31,837 nucleotides of DNA from Ceratorhiza oryzae-sativae (lineage: Eukaryota; Basidiomycota; Agaricomycetes; Cantharellales; Ceratobasidiaceae), in NCBI GenBank assembly GCA_030998015.1, contig JARWMV010000162.1, positions 1-31,837 of the forward strand. The letters are read 5' to 3'. The notes beneath the pieces are model-generated. The model made no database searches. It worked only from the letters and a program-made list of their open reading frames with translations, and was not told the origin of the DNA. The position numbers and the translations under genes were made by a program. Positions 1-11,572 of the stretch are shown here, piece after piece (within the stretch, counting starts at the first letter, position 1; each line of letters begins with the position of its first letter).

Positions 1-919
1 GACGTCAATTTCCCGTCGGGGCGTAGGGGAGTGAATTGAAATATATTTTAATTGGTCTCTGCCTGGGCGATTTATATATTCAGAAACAATATGCAAATGC
101 AAGATTATTTTTTGTTCAAGGGGCTCCTAACAGAGAATATCTTGAACATTTGTATAAATTATTCAGTAGACCCCCAATGATTGCAATGCGCGCCACAAAA
201 CTTGTGGCGCCATTGACCCCCCAAACTGCCATTCCTTGACAATTCCTTAGGAAATGTCAAGGATTGATGTTGGTAATGGCCCCCCCCAATACGTTTGTGA
301 CGCATTGGGAGGCCATTGCCTTATTGGGGGTCACTAGTTATTGTAACCTGGAACCTAAAACAACTAAAACCGGGCCCCACAAAGTAACTGGTGCTGAATA
401 TAGTTCTAGCTTGAGGCGGAGCTGCGATCGTAGGCGGGCACGGGTCAGGTTTAACACCCTTTCCTTGCCTTGCTTTAATATATTCTTTGAATTGTTCTAT
501 ATCGATGGAAAAAAAGTAGTTCCTGCCCGCCGGCGTTAGAGGGAATCCTAAAGATTCCCTCGTAGAAAATGACGACCGTTCGTCATTTTCAGCCGGCGGC
601 TAAATATCGATATTATGCCGCGCACTAGCAATCGCAAACGGTTGCGATTGCTCACGTTGGTTGGTGGGACAAGTCCCACCAGCAACTAACGCGCGCGGGA
701 ATCTTTTAACTCCCTTAGGCTTAGCTTATTGGCAAAAAGTCAGGCTTTTTGCAGATGATGGGACAAGAAATAAACAGTGTCGATATGTTGAATTATGTAC
801 TCATTCCTTTACATTGAATGAAGTTGAGTTGTTAATCAATGCTTTAAACTCTAAGTGGGGCTTAAAATGCTATAAATCCAAAAGAGGTGATTCTCATACA
901 ATTAGAATCCCTGCTTACT
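1..919 (+). pseudogene. LAGLIDADG homing-endonuclease remnant A, 3' part only (third copy, cut by window start)
   Basis: Same as 27638-28556: LAGLIDADG motif ILIGLCLGD at about 45-71, hairpin element at 170-331, DHE at 527-698, LLTPLGLAYW at 702-731. The leader half is absent because the window begins here. Confidence 0.8.
527..698 (+). repeat. DHE 1 (short form, 172 bp), reference copy
   Basis: Two cruciform modules. Module 1: outer stem CCGCCGGC/GCCGGCGG enclosing hairpins GAGGGAATC/GATTCCCTC and GAAAATGACGA/TCGTCATTTTC. Then a 12-bp palindrome, AATATCGATATT. Module 2: outer CCGCGC/GCGCGCGG enclosing AGCAATCGCAA/TTGCGATTGCT and GGTGGGA/TCCCACC within GTTG/CAAC. The ends form an imperfect inverted repeat: CCGCCGGCGTTAG and CTAACGCGCGCGG. 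It interrupts remnant A between KKVVP and LLTPLG. Confidence 0.96.
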
Positions 920-1096
920 CGCCCCCCGTGGTGGTGAGGACCGTCGCTTCGCTCTGGCCCATCCACCACGGGAGGCGCCTGATTCCGTCGGAATCAGAGT
1001 CCTCAGCGCTTAGGCCGCGCCTAAAGGCGCGATCAGAGAGTTGGAAATAGGAATGTAACATCAATTCAATAAACCCGTTATTAACCTTCTTCCTGG

Positions 1097-1147
1097 GGAG
1101 TAACAGGTGTAATCGAAAATACTTTAATGGATCTTGCTTTAGAAAAC
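1097..1147 (+). pseudogene. cob: Displaced cytochrome b C-terminus (third copy)
   Basis: Same sequence as 28734-28784, in the first copy of segment A. Confidence 0.73.
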
Positions 1148-1307
1148 CCAAATTCATACCCCCGCTTAGGGTCAACCAGCATTGTATTTATATATAAATA
1201 CATGCTGTTGACCCGAGGGGTAATCTTGGCTTGATTATTGACCTTAAGGTCAATATGAGCCAAGCTTGCTTGGCTTAAGCCAAGGCGTTCGCAGGCGTGC
1301 ACGGGTC

Positions 1308-1529
1308 CCGCCGGCGTTAGAGGGAATCCTCAGATGAGGTAGCCTTGACCATGAGTCTCATGGTCCAGGCTACCTCCCATAAAGATTCCCTCGTAGAAAA
1401 TGACGACCGTTCGTCATTTTCAGCCGGCGGCTAAATATCGATATTATGCCGCGCACTAGCAATCGCAAACGGTTGCGATTGCTCACGTTGGTTGGTGGGA
1501 CAAGTCCCACCAGCAACTAACGCGCGCGG
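1308..1529 (+). repeat. DHE 2 (long form, 222 bp)
   Basis: As the reference copy, plus a 50-bp nested hairpin (GAGGTAGCC/GGCTACCTC with ACCATGAG/CTCATGGT inside) in the loop of the first hairpin. Confidence 0.95.
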
Positions 1530-1894
1530 AGGTAAAAACAAAATAAAGTTCTGGCATCCGCCCTGTTGGGTAGGATGCAGGTCCAGCAAGATTTTATAAA
1601 TCTTGCATGGAAGAACGCCTAATTTCCCATGGGCTTCCGGATGGAGCTTAATCTCCATCCTGGAAGACGTACATTCGAGGAGCCCGATTTACCCTCAAGC
1701 TAAATCGGATCAAAGCGAAGTCGGGTAATTTTTAATGTCAAGAACAATAGTCCAAAATTCAATTTGTGGGCAGCCGCATAGCGCGCTGCAAAAATGAAAC
1801 TTTCAACCCCTTTGTGGAAGACCTATTTGCCATCCCGCCGAGGTAGGATCGAGTTTGACGTACTCTTCCCGTCCTCGCCCCTACAAATTGATGT

Positions 1895-2117
1895 CCGCCG
1901 GCGTTAGAGGGAATCCTCAGATGAGGTAGCCTTGACCATGAGTCTCATGGTCCAGGCTACCTCCCATAAAGATTCCCTCGTAGAAAATGACGACCGTTCG
2001 TCATTTTCAGCCGGCGGCTAAATATCGATATTATGCCGCGCACTAGCAATCGCAAACGGTTTGCGATTGCTCACGTTGGTTGGTGGGACAAGTCCCACCA
2101 GCAACTAACGCGCGCGG
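1895..2117 (+). repeat. DHE 3 (long form, 223 bp)
   Basis: Long form with one extra T in the third hairpin (CGGTTTGCG), which lengthens that stem by one pair. Confidence 0.95.
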
Positions 2118-2592
2118 GCCTACGCAAAGCATCACCCCGCTAATCGATACCCCTGCCAAGACGTGCGCTAAAGCGCAGTTCTCTAGGCAGGGTGTAGATT
2201 TGCCTTCGCAAATCATCGATTAGTTGAGCCCTCCGCGCTTAGGCCGCCCTGCGGGCGATCAAAGAGCGCGGAGGGATTTGTAAGGAGCGTTCAGCGCTTA
2301 GGCCGCGCCTAAAGGCGCGATCAAAGAGCGTTAGGCGTTCACTGCTCGGTCATCGAAGCTGTCCGGCAGGGACACACCCAAACTGAAAGGGGAGAGATTA
2401 GGGAGGCAAGATCGAAGTCGTCAGGGATAAGCCCCGCACACTACGGCCTCCTTCCGTGTGCGTGCAGGAACTATGATGCCAGTGTCAGGGTAAATGAGCA
2501 TAGGAATGGGGCAGTGTTAAGGATGCCATATTATGCTAGTCCGTTTTAATTAAAAGAGATAAATACATCCCCTGCGGCCCTAGATCTGCTCC

Positions 2593-2764
2593 CCGCCGGC
2601 GTTAGAGGGAATCCTAAAGATTCCCTCGTAGAAAATGACGACCGTTCGTCATTTTCAGCCGGCGGCTAAATATCGATATTATGCCGCGCACTAGCAATCG
2701 CAAACGGTTGCGATTGCTCACGTTGGTTGGTGGGACAAGTCCCACCAGCAACTAACGCGCGCGG
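2593..2764 (+). repeat. DHE 4 (short form)
   Basis: Sits at the tip of a GCTCC/GGAGC inverted repeat, so it is nested in another hairpin. Confidence 0.95.
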
Positions 2765-3185
2765 GGAGCGGGCCGGGGGAAAACCCAAGGGAAAACCCAA
2801 GGGAAAATCAATATTTCTCCGGGCCTGCGGTCAATGAAAAGCTACCCTAAACCCTGTCGAAGAGTATTCACCCTCAAGCTTCGGAGCCGTCTGTGTACGG
2901 CTTAAGCCGCACACAGACGTCTCCTCTACAAGCGTGAAATTGTTGCACGTACGTGCAACAACCTAGGGGACGGGTCAGGAAAAATAGGGGATTCAAAACT
3001 ATCCCGGAGTTTCTCCGCTCTGTTGTGGGAAAGCGGGATAGGAACGATAATAGCGTCAATCGGCGCTTGAGGCGTGGAAGAAGGCATGCCAGGCAAATCA
3101 TCATGCCATCAAAGTTGCCCGCAAAGGGGGTTTTTTTTTTAGAAAAACCGGAATTTTATTTCCCCTGCGGCCCTAGCTCCGCTCC

Positions 3186-3407
3186 CCGCCGGCGTTAGAG
3201 GGAATCCTCAGATGAGGTAGCCTTGACCATGAGTCTCATGGTCCAGGCTACCTCCCATAAAGATTCCCTCGTATAAAATGACGACCGTTCGTCATTTTCA
3301 GCCGGCGGCTAAATATCGATATTATGCCGCGCACTAGCAATCGCAAACGGTTGCGATTGCTCACGTTGGTTGGTGGGACAAGTCCCACCAGCAACTAACG
3401 CGCGCGG
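3186..3407 (+). repeat. DHE 5 (long form)
   Basis: Same GCTCC/GGAGC setting as the copy at 2593; carries GTATAAAATG instead of GTAGAAAATG at 3271. Confidence 0.95.
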
Positions 3408-3607
3408 GGAGCGGGCCGGGCCTGCGGTCAATGAAAAGCTACCCTAACCCTGTCGAAGAGTATTCACCCTCAAGCTTCGGAGCCGTCTGTGTACGGCTTA
3501 AGCCGCACACAGACGTCTCCTCTACAAGCGTGAAATTGTTGCACGTACGTGCAACAACCTAGGGGACGGGTCAGGAAAAATAGGGGTCTTATTCAAATTC
3601 TCGAAGT

Positions 3608-3678
3608 GGTGTTATAGCATAGTGGTCATGCGGAGTACTGTTAATACTTTTAACAGAGGTTCAATTCCTCTTAACGCC
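3608..3678 (+). tRNA. trnN: tRNA-Asn (GUU), third copy
   Basis: Same cloverleaf in the first copy of segment A; identical through all stems although the flanks carry small indels. Confidence 0.93.
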
Positions 3679-3902
3679 TTTGGGTTTGCTCGTAGGAGCC
3701 TGGGGCCTGCTCCACGCTCCGGCCCCTGGCTCACCTCGAGCACAAGCACAACCACCATGGCAGCGCTTTAAACCCGCCATGGCGTGTTAAAACATGTCCT
3801 GAATGAGAAGGCTTGGCATGTATTAACTTCTTGAAGTTAATGCGTATGTGCGTGCCAAGAGGGAGTCGTCATACACTGTGTATCCTTTGATACCATGTAT
3901 GG

Positions 3903-4012
3903 CATTCCGAGGTATCCTTCCATGCAATTGCTGGAATGCAATTGCTGGACCGGATTAATTAATCCTGTCCAGCAAGATTTTATAAATCTTGCGTGGAAGG
4001 ATACCTCGCAAT
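3903..4012. repeat. Junction hairpin of the 7.9-kb palindrome
   Basis: CCGAGGTATCCTTCC... to ...GGAAGGATACCTCGC around GGATTAATTAATCC, with unequal arms (one with AATTGCTGGAATGCAATTG, one with GCAAGATTTTATAAATCTTGC). The same element is inverted at 31536-31644. Confidence 0.85.
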
Positions 4013-4238
4013 GCCATACACTGGTATCCAAAGGATACACAGTGTATGACGACTCCCTCTTGGCACGCACATACGCATTAACTTCAAGAAGTTAATACAT
4101 GCCAAGCCTTCTCATTCAGGACATGTTTTAACACGCCATGGCGGGTTAAAGCGCTGCCATGGTGGTTGTGCTTGTGCTCGAGGTGAGCCAGGGGCCGGAG
4201 CGTGGAGCAGGCCCCAGGCTCCTACGAGCAAACCCAAA

Positions 4239-4309
4239 GGCGTTAAGAGGAATTGAACCTCTGTTAAAAGTATTAACAGTACTCCGCATGACCACTATGC
4301 TATAACACC
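4239..4309 (-). tRNA. trnN: tRNA-Asn (GUU), second copy
   Basis: Exact mirror of 31238-31308, with identical stems and GTT anticodon. Confidence 0.93.
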
Positions 4310-4509
4310 ACTTCGAGAATTTGAATAAGACCCCTATTTTTCCTGACCCGTCCCCTAGGTTGTTGCACGTACGTGCAACAATTTCACGCTTGTAGAGGAG
4401 ACGTCTGTGTGCGGCTTAAGCCGTACACAGACGGCTCCGAAGCTTGAGGGTGAATACTCTTCGACAGGGTTAGGGTAGCTTTTCATTGACCGCAGGCCCG
4501 GCCCGCTCC

Positions 4510-4731
4510 CCGCGCGCGTTAGTTGCTGGTGGGACTTGTCCCACCAACCAACGTGAGCAATCGCAACCGTTTGCGATTGCTAGTGCGCGGCATAATATCG
4601 ATATTTAGCCGCCGGCTGAAAATGACGAACGGTCGTCATTTTCTACGAGGGAATCTTTATGGGAGGTAGCCTGGACCATGAGACTCATGGTCAAGGCTAC
4701 CTCATCTGAGGATTCCCTCTAACGCCGGCGG
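4510..4731 (-). repeat. DHE 6 (long form)
   Basis: Mirror of 3186-3407 with the standard GTAGAAAATG. Confidence 0.95.
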
Positions 4732-5150
4732 GGAGCGGAGCTAGGGCCGCAGGGGAAATAAAATTCCGGTTTTTCTAAAAAAAAACCCCCTTTGCGGGCA
4801 ACTTTGATGGCATGATGATTTGCCTGGCATGCCTTCTTCCACGCCTCAAGCGCCGATTGACGCTATTATCGTTCCTATCCCGCTTTCCCACAACAGAGCG
4901 GAGAAACTCCGGGATAGTTTTGAATCCCCTATTTTTCCTGACCCGTCCCCTAGGTTGTTGCACGTACGTGCAACAATTTCACGCTTGTAGAGGAGACGTC
5001 TGTGTGCGGCTTAAGCCGTACACAGACGGCTCCGAAGCTTGAGGGTGAATACTCTTCGACAGGGTTAGGGTAGCTTTTCATTGACCGCAGGCCCGGAGAA
5101 ATATTGATTTTCCCTTGGGTTTTCCCTTGGGTTTTCCCCCGGCCCGCTCC

Positions 5151-5322
5151 CCGCGCGCGTTAGTTGCTGGTGGGACTTGTCCCACCAACCAACGTGAGCA
5201 ATCGCAACCGTTTGCGATTGCTAGTGCGCGGCATAATATCGATATTTAGCCGCCGGCTGAAAATGACGAACGGTCGTCATTTTCTACGAGGGAATCTTTA
5301 GGATTCCCTCTAACGCCGGCGG
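5151..5322 (-). repeat. DHE 7 (short form)
   Basis: Mirror of 2593-2764. Confidence 0.95.
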
Positions 5323-5793
5323 GGAGCAGATCTAGGGCCGCAGGGGATGTATTTATCTCTTTTAATTAAAACGGACTAGCATAATATGGCATCCTTAACA
5401 CTGCCCCATTCCTATGCTCATTTACCCTGACACTGGCATCATAGTTCCTGCACACGGAAGGAGGCCGTAGTGTGCGGGGCTTATCCCTGACGACTTCGAT
5501 CTTGCCTCCCTAATCTCTCCCCTTTCAGTTTGGGTGTGTCCCTGCCGGACAGCTTCGATGACCGAGCAGTGAACGCCTAACGCTCTTTGATCGCGCCTTT
5601 AGGCGCGGCCTAAGCGCTGAACGCTCCTTACAAATCCCTCCGCGCTCTTTGATCGCCCGCAGGGCGGCCTAAGCGCGGAGGGCTCAACTAATCGATGATT
5701 TGCGAAGGCAAATCTACACCCTGCCTAGAGAACTGCGCTTTAGCGCACGTCTTGGCAGGGGTATCGATTAGCGGGGTGATGCTTTGCGTAGGC

Positions 5794-6015
5794 CCGCGCG
5801 CGTTAGTTGCTGGTGGGACTTGTCCCACCAACCAACGTGAGCAATCGCAACCGTTTGCGATTGCTAGTGCGCGGCATAATATCGATATTTAGCCGCCGGC
5901 TGAAAATGACGAACGGTCGTCATTTTCTACGAGGGAATCTTTATGGGAGGTAGCCTGGACCATGAGACTCATGGTCAAGGCTACCTCATCTGAGGATTCC
6001 CTCTAACGCCGGCGG
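5794..6015 (-). repeat. DHE 8 (long form)
   Basis: Mirror of 1895-2117 without the extra T. Confidence 0.95.
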
Positions 6016-6380
6016 ACATCAATTTGTAGGGGCGAGGACGGGAAGAGTACGTCAAACTCGATCCTACCTCGGCGGGATGGCAAATAGGTCTTCCACAAAG
6101 GGGTTGAAAGTTTCATTTTTGCAGCGCGCTATGCGGCTGCCCACAAATTGAATTTTGGACTATTGTTCTTGACATTAAAAATTACCCGACTTCGCTTAGA
6201 TCCGATTTAGCTTGAGGGTAAATCGGGCTCCTCGAATGTACGTCTTCCAGGATGGAGATTAAGCTCCATCCGGAAGCCCATGGGAAATTAGGCGTTCTTC
6301 CATGCAAGATTTATAAAATCTTGCTGGACCTGCATCCTACCCAACAGGGCGGATGCCAGAACTTTATTTTGTTTTTACCT

Positions 6381-6602
6381 CCGCGCGCGTTAGTTGCTGG
6401 TGGGACTTGTCCCACCAACCAACGTGAGCAATCGCAACCGTTTGCGATTGCTAGTGCGCGGCATAATATCGATATTTAGCCGCCGGCTGAAAATGACGAA
6501 CGGTCGTCATTTTCTACGAGGGAATCTTTATGGGAGGTAGCCTGGACCATGAGACTCATGGTCAAGGCTACCTCATCTGAGGATTCCCTCTAACGCCGGC
6601 GG
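6381..6602 (-). repeat. DHE 9 (long form)
   Basis: Mirror of 1308-1529. Confidence 0.95.
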
Positions 6603-6762
6603 GACCCGTGCACGCCTGCGAACGCCTTGGCTTAAGCCAAGCAAGCTTGGCTCATATTGACCTTAAGGTCAATAATCAAGCCAAGATTACCCCTCGGGTC
6701 AACAGCATGTATTTATATATAAATACAATGCTGGTTGACCCTAAGCGGGGGTATGAATTTGG

Positions 6763-6813
6763 GTTTTCTAAAGCAAGATCCATTAAAGTATTTTCGATTA
6801 CACCTGTTACTCC
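6763..6813 (-). pseudogene. cob: Displaced cytochrome b C-terminus (second copy)
   Basis: Mirror of 28734-28784. Confidence 0.73.
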
Positions 6814-7211
6814 CCAGGAAGAAGGTTAATAACGGGTTTATTGAATTGATGTTACATTCCTATTTCCAACTCTCTGATCGCGCCTTTAGGCGCGGCCTAA
6901 GCGCTGAGGACTCTGATTCCGACGGAATCAGGCGCCTCCCGTGGTGGATGGGCCAGAGCGAAGCGACGGTCCTCACCACCACGGGGGGCGAGTAAGCAGG
7001 GATTCTAATTGTATGAGAATCACCTCTTTTGGATTTATAGCATTTTAAGCCCCACTTAGAGTTTAAAGCATTGATTAACAACTCAACTTCATTCAATGTA
7101 AAGGAATGAGTACATAATTCAACATATCGACACTGTTTATTTCTTGTCCCATCATCTGCAAAAAGCCTGACTTTTTGCCAATAAGCTAAGCCTAAGGGAG
7201 TTAAAAGATTC

Positions 7212-7383
7212 CCGCGCGCGTTAGTTGCTGGTGGGACTTGTCCCACCAACCAACGTGAGCAATCGCAACCGTTTGCGATTGCTAGTGCGCGGCATAATAT
7301 CGATATTTAGCCGCCGGCTGAAAATGACGAACGGTCGTCATTTTCTACGAGGGAATCTTTAGGATTCCCTCTAACGCCGGCGG
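7212..7383 (-). repeat. DHE 10 (short form)
   Basis: Mirror of 527-698; interrupts endonuclease remnant A. Confidence 0.95.
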
Positions 7384-8442
7384 GCAGGAACTACTTTTTT
7401 TCCATCGATATAGAACAATTCAAAGAATATATTAAAGCAAGGCAAGGAAAGGGTGTTAAACCTGACCCGTGCCCGCCTACGATCGCAGCTCCGCCTCAAG
7501 CTAGAACTATATTCAGCACCAGTTACTTTGTGGGGCCCGGTTTTAGTTGTTTTAGGTTCCAGGTTACAATAACTAGTGACCCCCAATAAGGCAATGGCCT
7601 CCCAATGCGTCACAAACGTATTGGGGGGGGCCATTACCAACATCAATCCTTGACATTTCCTAAGGAATTGTCAAGGAATGGCAGTTTGGGGGGTCAATGG
7701 CGCCACAAGTTTTGTGGCGCGCATTGCAATCATTGGGGGTCTACTGAATAATTTATACAAATGTTCAAGATATTCTCTGTTAGGAGCCCCTTGAACAAAA
7801 AATAATCTTGCATTTGCATATTGTTTCTGAATATATAAATCGCCCAGGCAGAGACCAATTAAAATATATTTCAATTCACTCCCCTACGCCCCGACGGGAA
7901 ATTGACGTCTGCAAAAAAGTCAGTTGGTCTGACCAGATCAACTTCCGTCAATTATCCCGGCGGGAATTTGGAGACGGCTCTCCGCGCGTGGGCCGCGCCT
8001 CTGGCGCGATCTAAGCGCGGAGGGAGGTAAAGTGATTTGGGGTCTTTCTTCCTTGCTTAACAGCACAGATCTAGTTCTTTTCTCTTCAGATGATTTAATA
8101 GGCACTATAGAAGAAAGGGAAAGTAGACAAAATACATGATTACTTACGTCAAATATGACCCGTGCACGCCTGCGAACGCCTTGGCTTAAGCCAAGCAAGC
8201 TTGGCTCATATTGACCTTAAGGTCAATGTAAGCCAAGGCGGCCCTGGCGTGCGCGCGGCGTCTGATTCCGAGGTACCCTGGAACTTAAAGTTCCAGGGTA
8301 CCTCGCAATACCTCGCCGCGAACGCGGCCTCGATATCCATTACCCCTCGGGTCAACAGCATGTATTTATATATAAATACAATGCTGGTTGACCCTAAGCG
8401 GGGGTATGATAGACTTCGTGTAAAGTACAAAAATTGCCATTG

Positions 8443-8535
8443 ACCCCCCAAACTGATGCAGCTATGCTGCATTGTTTGGGGGGGTAATGGCTCTCCCAAT
8501 ACGCTGGCCTTACAGGCTTGGTAACGCATTGGGAG
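8443..8535 (+). mobile_element. 93-bp twin-hairpin element (left-arm copy of 27012-27104)
   Basis: Mirror copy with 7-bp repeats at 8436-8442 and 8536-8542, inside remnant A. Confidence 0.82.
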
Positions 8536-9057
8536 GCCATTGCTAGAATGGCTATGAAGTAAAATAACCAAATTATAAGTCCCCAACTTCCAGTTCCAGC
8601 CTGTTTAGGGCTAAATACGTAAGTTTGATTTAAGATGTTTCCAAAAAACACCTTCACGGTGGTTTTGGGCCCTACGGGCTTCAATTTTCATGTAAAGGAT
8701 AAGATACGGTAACACGGTGTTAAGTACCAGGAAAATCCTTCTCGGCAGAAATATCTGCCTAGATGATTTAAGGCTAAGAAATGGCAACAACATTTCTATG
8801 CCCAGGGTTAATAGCCCGCGGCAGTAAGGACTTTGATTCCGAGGTAGCCTGGAACCTCGGGGGTCCAGGCTACCTCGCAATACCCCGCCTCCTGGATCTC
8901 TAGAGATCCAGGGAGCGGAGCTTAAATTGTTGCACGTACGTGCAACAACTTCACGCTTGTAGAGGAGACGTCTGTGTGCGGCTTAAGCCGTACACAGACG
9001 GATCCGAAGCTTGAGTTAAATCATGCAAGCATGATTATTTCCTCAAGGGCAGCATGT

Positions 9058-9229
9058 CCGCCGGCGTTAGAGGGAATCCTAAAGATTCCCTCGTAGAAAA
9101 TGACGACCGTTCGTCATTTTCAGCCGGCGGCTAAATATCGATATTATGCCGCGCACTAGCAATCGCAAACGGTTGCGATTGCTCACGTTGGTTGGTGGGA
9201 CAAGTCCCACCAGCAACTAACGCGCGCGG
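9058..9229 (+). repeat. DHE 11 (short form)
   Basis: Lies downstream of the left-arm cob exon, opposite in orientation to most copies relative to the gene strand. Confidence 0.95.
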
Positions 9230-9655
9230 GTATATAAACCCTCCGCGCTCTTTGATCGCCCGCAGGGCGGCCTAAGCGCGGAGGGCTCAACTAATCGATG
9301 ATTTGCGAAGGCAAATCATCGATTAGCGGGGTACATATAAATACAATGCTGGCTGAAGTAGTTGCACATACGTGATGTGCAACTATTTCACATTTTTATT
9401 CCATGTTAAAAAGAAAAACCTCTTCTTTTAGAAATTTTCCATGGTTAAGGGGACTTCTTAGATCCAACGCTCTCTGATCGCGCCTTTAGGCGCGGCCAGA
9501 TCATAGGCCGCCGCGTGACAAAACATGAATTTGCCTTAGAGTGAAGGAGGGGTTGAAAGTTTCATTTTTCAATTTTTATCCAAAAATATAACCACTGCCT
9601 GGATCTTACTAGTCCCGTGTTGAGGGAAACAGAAAGGCATTTACTATTGATAACT

Positions 9656-9944
9656 TTAACCTTCTAAAGCAAGGTCCATTAGAGTGTTTTCGATTATACC
9701 AACAGCCGGAACAATAATTACAAACCAAGCAAAGTACAATGCTGTAGCTACTTGTCCTACTTCCACAAATGGTGAGTTTGGGTGTTGACTTCCAATCCAC
9801 ATTAGGATGAAGAAGTCAGCCACAAATACCCAGAAGAAGAATTTCATTATTGGTCTGAATTGGTTACCTCTAATTCTAGATGTGTCAACGATTGGCATTA
9901 TTAATAGTATTAACAATGAAGCAAACATAGCTATAACTCCTAGC
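9656..9944 (-). CDS. cob: Apocytochrome b, last exon (left-arm copy)
   Basis: Mirror of 25603-25891 in the left arm, with the same length and reading frame: split Leu, then LGVIAMF through LMDLALEG and stop. Complex III subunit, C-terminal helices. No hairpin insertions. Confidence 0.94.
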
Positions 9945-9970
9945 CGTATGAAGCTACTTTGTAACGGATT

Positions 9971-10339
9971 TTATTTAACGCCATTTTCGCTATTCAGCAG
10001 AGAATCTATGTAGCATTTTAAAGAAATATCTCGATATTCAATAGCCTGTTTAAGTGCTTGTAATGATTCAAATTCATTTGTAAAACCAAACTGTCGAGAT
10101 TTTATATTAAATTCACTAGGAAAGACACATTTCCAAGCTACGATACTCCCTTTTAATGGCCCTCGTCCAAAAACCGCCTGAATATTATTTTCGCCTGATT
10201 TAGTATCATTTGCTCGGGATTTAAACCAAGATTGAATATTATCAAGCCAATATTCTTTACCCTTGACTTGGCTTAGCCAAGCTAGACTCTTCCCTGCCCA
10301 GTCAACAGGGACCACAGGCGAGCCTGGCGAGGGCCCCAA
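9971..10339 (-). CDS. Intron ORF remnant, possible AP2-like domain (left-arm copy)
   Basis: Mirror of 25208-25576, same frame and same doubtful N-terminus. Confidence 0.47.
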   Translation of the reverse strand: MGPSPGSPVVPVDWAGKSLAWLSQVKGKEYWLDNIQSWFKSRANDTKSGENNIQAVFGRGPLKGSIVAWKCVFPSEFNIKSRQFGFTNEFESLQALKQAIEYRDISLKCYIDSLLNSENGVK

Positions 10340-10403
10340 CGAACGTTAGTTGGTCTTACTAGACCAACTTATTCGAAGAGTGCTAGAAAACAGGTTTAAA
10401 GAC

Positions 10404-10575
10404 CCGCGCGCGTTAGTTGCTGGTGGGACTTGTCCCACCAACCAACGTGAGCAATCGCAACCGTTTGCGATTGCTAGTGCGCGGCATAATATCGATATTT
10501 AGCCGCCGGCTGAAAATGACGAACGGTCGTCATTTTCTACGAGGGAATCTTTAGGATTCCCTCTAACGCCGGCGG
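10404..10575 (-). repeat. DHE 12 (short form)
   Basis: In cob intron 2, between remnant B and the AP2-like ORF, next to a hairpin cluster. Confidence 0.95.
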
Positions 10576-11181
10576 GACCCGTGCACGCCTGCGAACGCCT
10601 TGGCTCATATTGACCTTAAGGTCAATAATCAAGCCAAGTCGGCCCTGGCGTGCGCGCGGCGTCTGATTCCGAGGTACCCTGGAACTGAAAGTTCCAGGGT
10701 ACCTCGCAATACCTCGCCGCGAACGCGGCCTCGATAACCAAACCCCTCGGGTCAACAGCATGTATTTATATATAAATACAATGCTGGTTGACCCTAAGCG
10801 GGGGTTTGAAGCATCACCCCGCTAATCGATACCCCTGCCAAGACGTGCGCTAAAGCGCAGTTCTCTAGGCAGGGTGTAGATTTGCCTTCGCAAATCATCG
10901 ATTAGTGGAGCCCTCCGCGCTTAGGCCGCCCTGCGGGCGATCAAAGAGCGCGGAGGGTAGTTGGCATTGTGGATCCTAATAAGGAATGTAAAATAGGTAA
11001 TGATTTTTTTGGAATTCGTATTATGTAACCGTTACCGTCTTTGTTAATAGTGCATTTGAGATCCCATTTCTCATTCAGAGTTTTGGCTAAAAGTTCAACT
11101 TCTTCCTTTGTGAAACCTTGAGTATTTAATATTACTACATGGTAAGTTCTACAAAAAGAACCATCATCACAAATCCAGTAG

Positions 11182-11298
11182 ACCCCCAACAAGGCAATGG
11201 CCTCCCAATGCGTCACAAACGTATTGGGGGGGGCCATTACCTTATTGGGGGGCGGATGCCCCTCAAACAATGCAGCGTAGCTGCACATGTTTGGGGGG
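11182..11298 (-). mobile_element. 117-bp hairpin element (left-arm copy)
   Basis: Mirror of 24249-24365, with 6-bp repeats at 11176-11181 and 11299-11304. Confidence 0.82.
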
Positions 11299-11400
11299 CA
11301 GTAGGCTAATCCTAGTGGCGTTAATAATTCTGCAATAATTAATGGAACTATTTTTTTACCATCAAGGTAAAATAGATTGTAAAGCTCATTAAAACAAGGT

Positions 11401-11572
11401 CCGCGCGCGTTAGTTGCTGGTGGGACTTGTCCCACCAACCAACGTGAGCAATCGCAACCGTTTGCGATTGCTAGTGCGCGGCATAATATCGATATTTAGC
11501 CGCCGGCTGAAAATGACGAACGGTCGTCATTTTCTACGAGGGAATCTTTAGGATTCCCTCTAACGCCGGCGG
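11401..11572 (-). repeat. DHE 13 (short form)
   Basis: Interrupts remnant B before CFNELYNLFY; about three codons present in remnant A are missing here. Confidence 0.95.

Larger units (their letters stand above)
1..7909. repeat. 7.9-kb palindrome (segment A head to head with its complement)
   Basis: Bases 1-6 (GACGTC) pair with 7904-7909, and all landmarks between 1 and about 2100 pair with 7910-x. Towards the centre the sum rises to 7917 because the left copy carries extra or missing bases (for example 2458-2470, 2850, 3130, 2060). The centre, 3903-4012, is an imperfect hairpin around GGATTAATTAATCC at 3952-3965. Confidence 0.92.
6992..8654 (-). pseudogene. LAGLIDADG homing-endonuclease remnant A (second copy)
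   Basis: Mirror of 26893-28556, spanning the join between segment A and the rest of the left arm at about 7909. Same pieces and insertions. Confidence 0.8.

Noticed and set aside
2331..2568. Ribosomal RNA fragment
   Set aside because: GAAGTCGT recalls an rRNA motif, but no neighbouring conserved rRNA sequence or pairing follows.
2874..5042. Mirrored 76- and 81-codon frames in segment A (starting MMICLACLL and MQQPRGRVR)
   Set aside because: They run through hairpin and repeat DNA on both strands, have no family resemblance and owe their openness to GC-rich palindromes.
6735..6995. Frames overlapping the displaced cob end on the same or opposite strand (86 and 73 codons)
   Set aside because: They read the cob-like and hairpin sequence in the wrong frame; only the GVIENTLMDLALEN frame matches a family.
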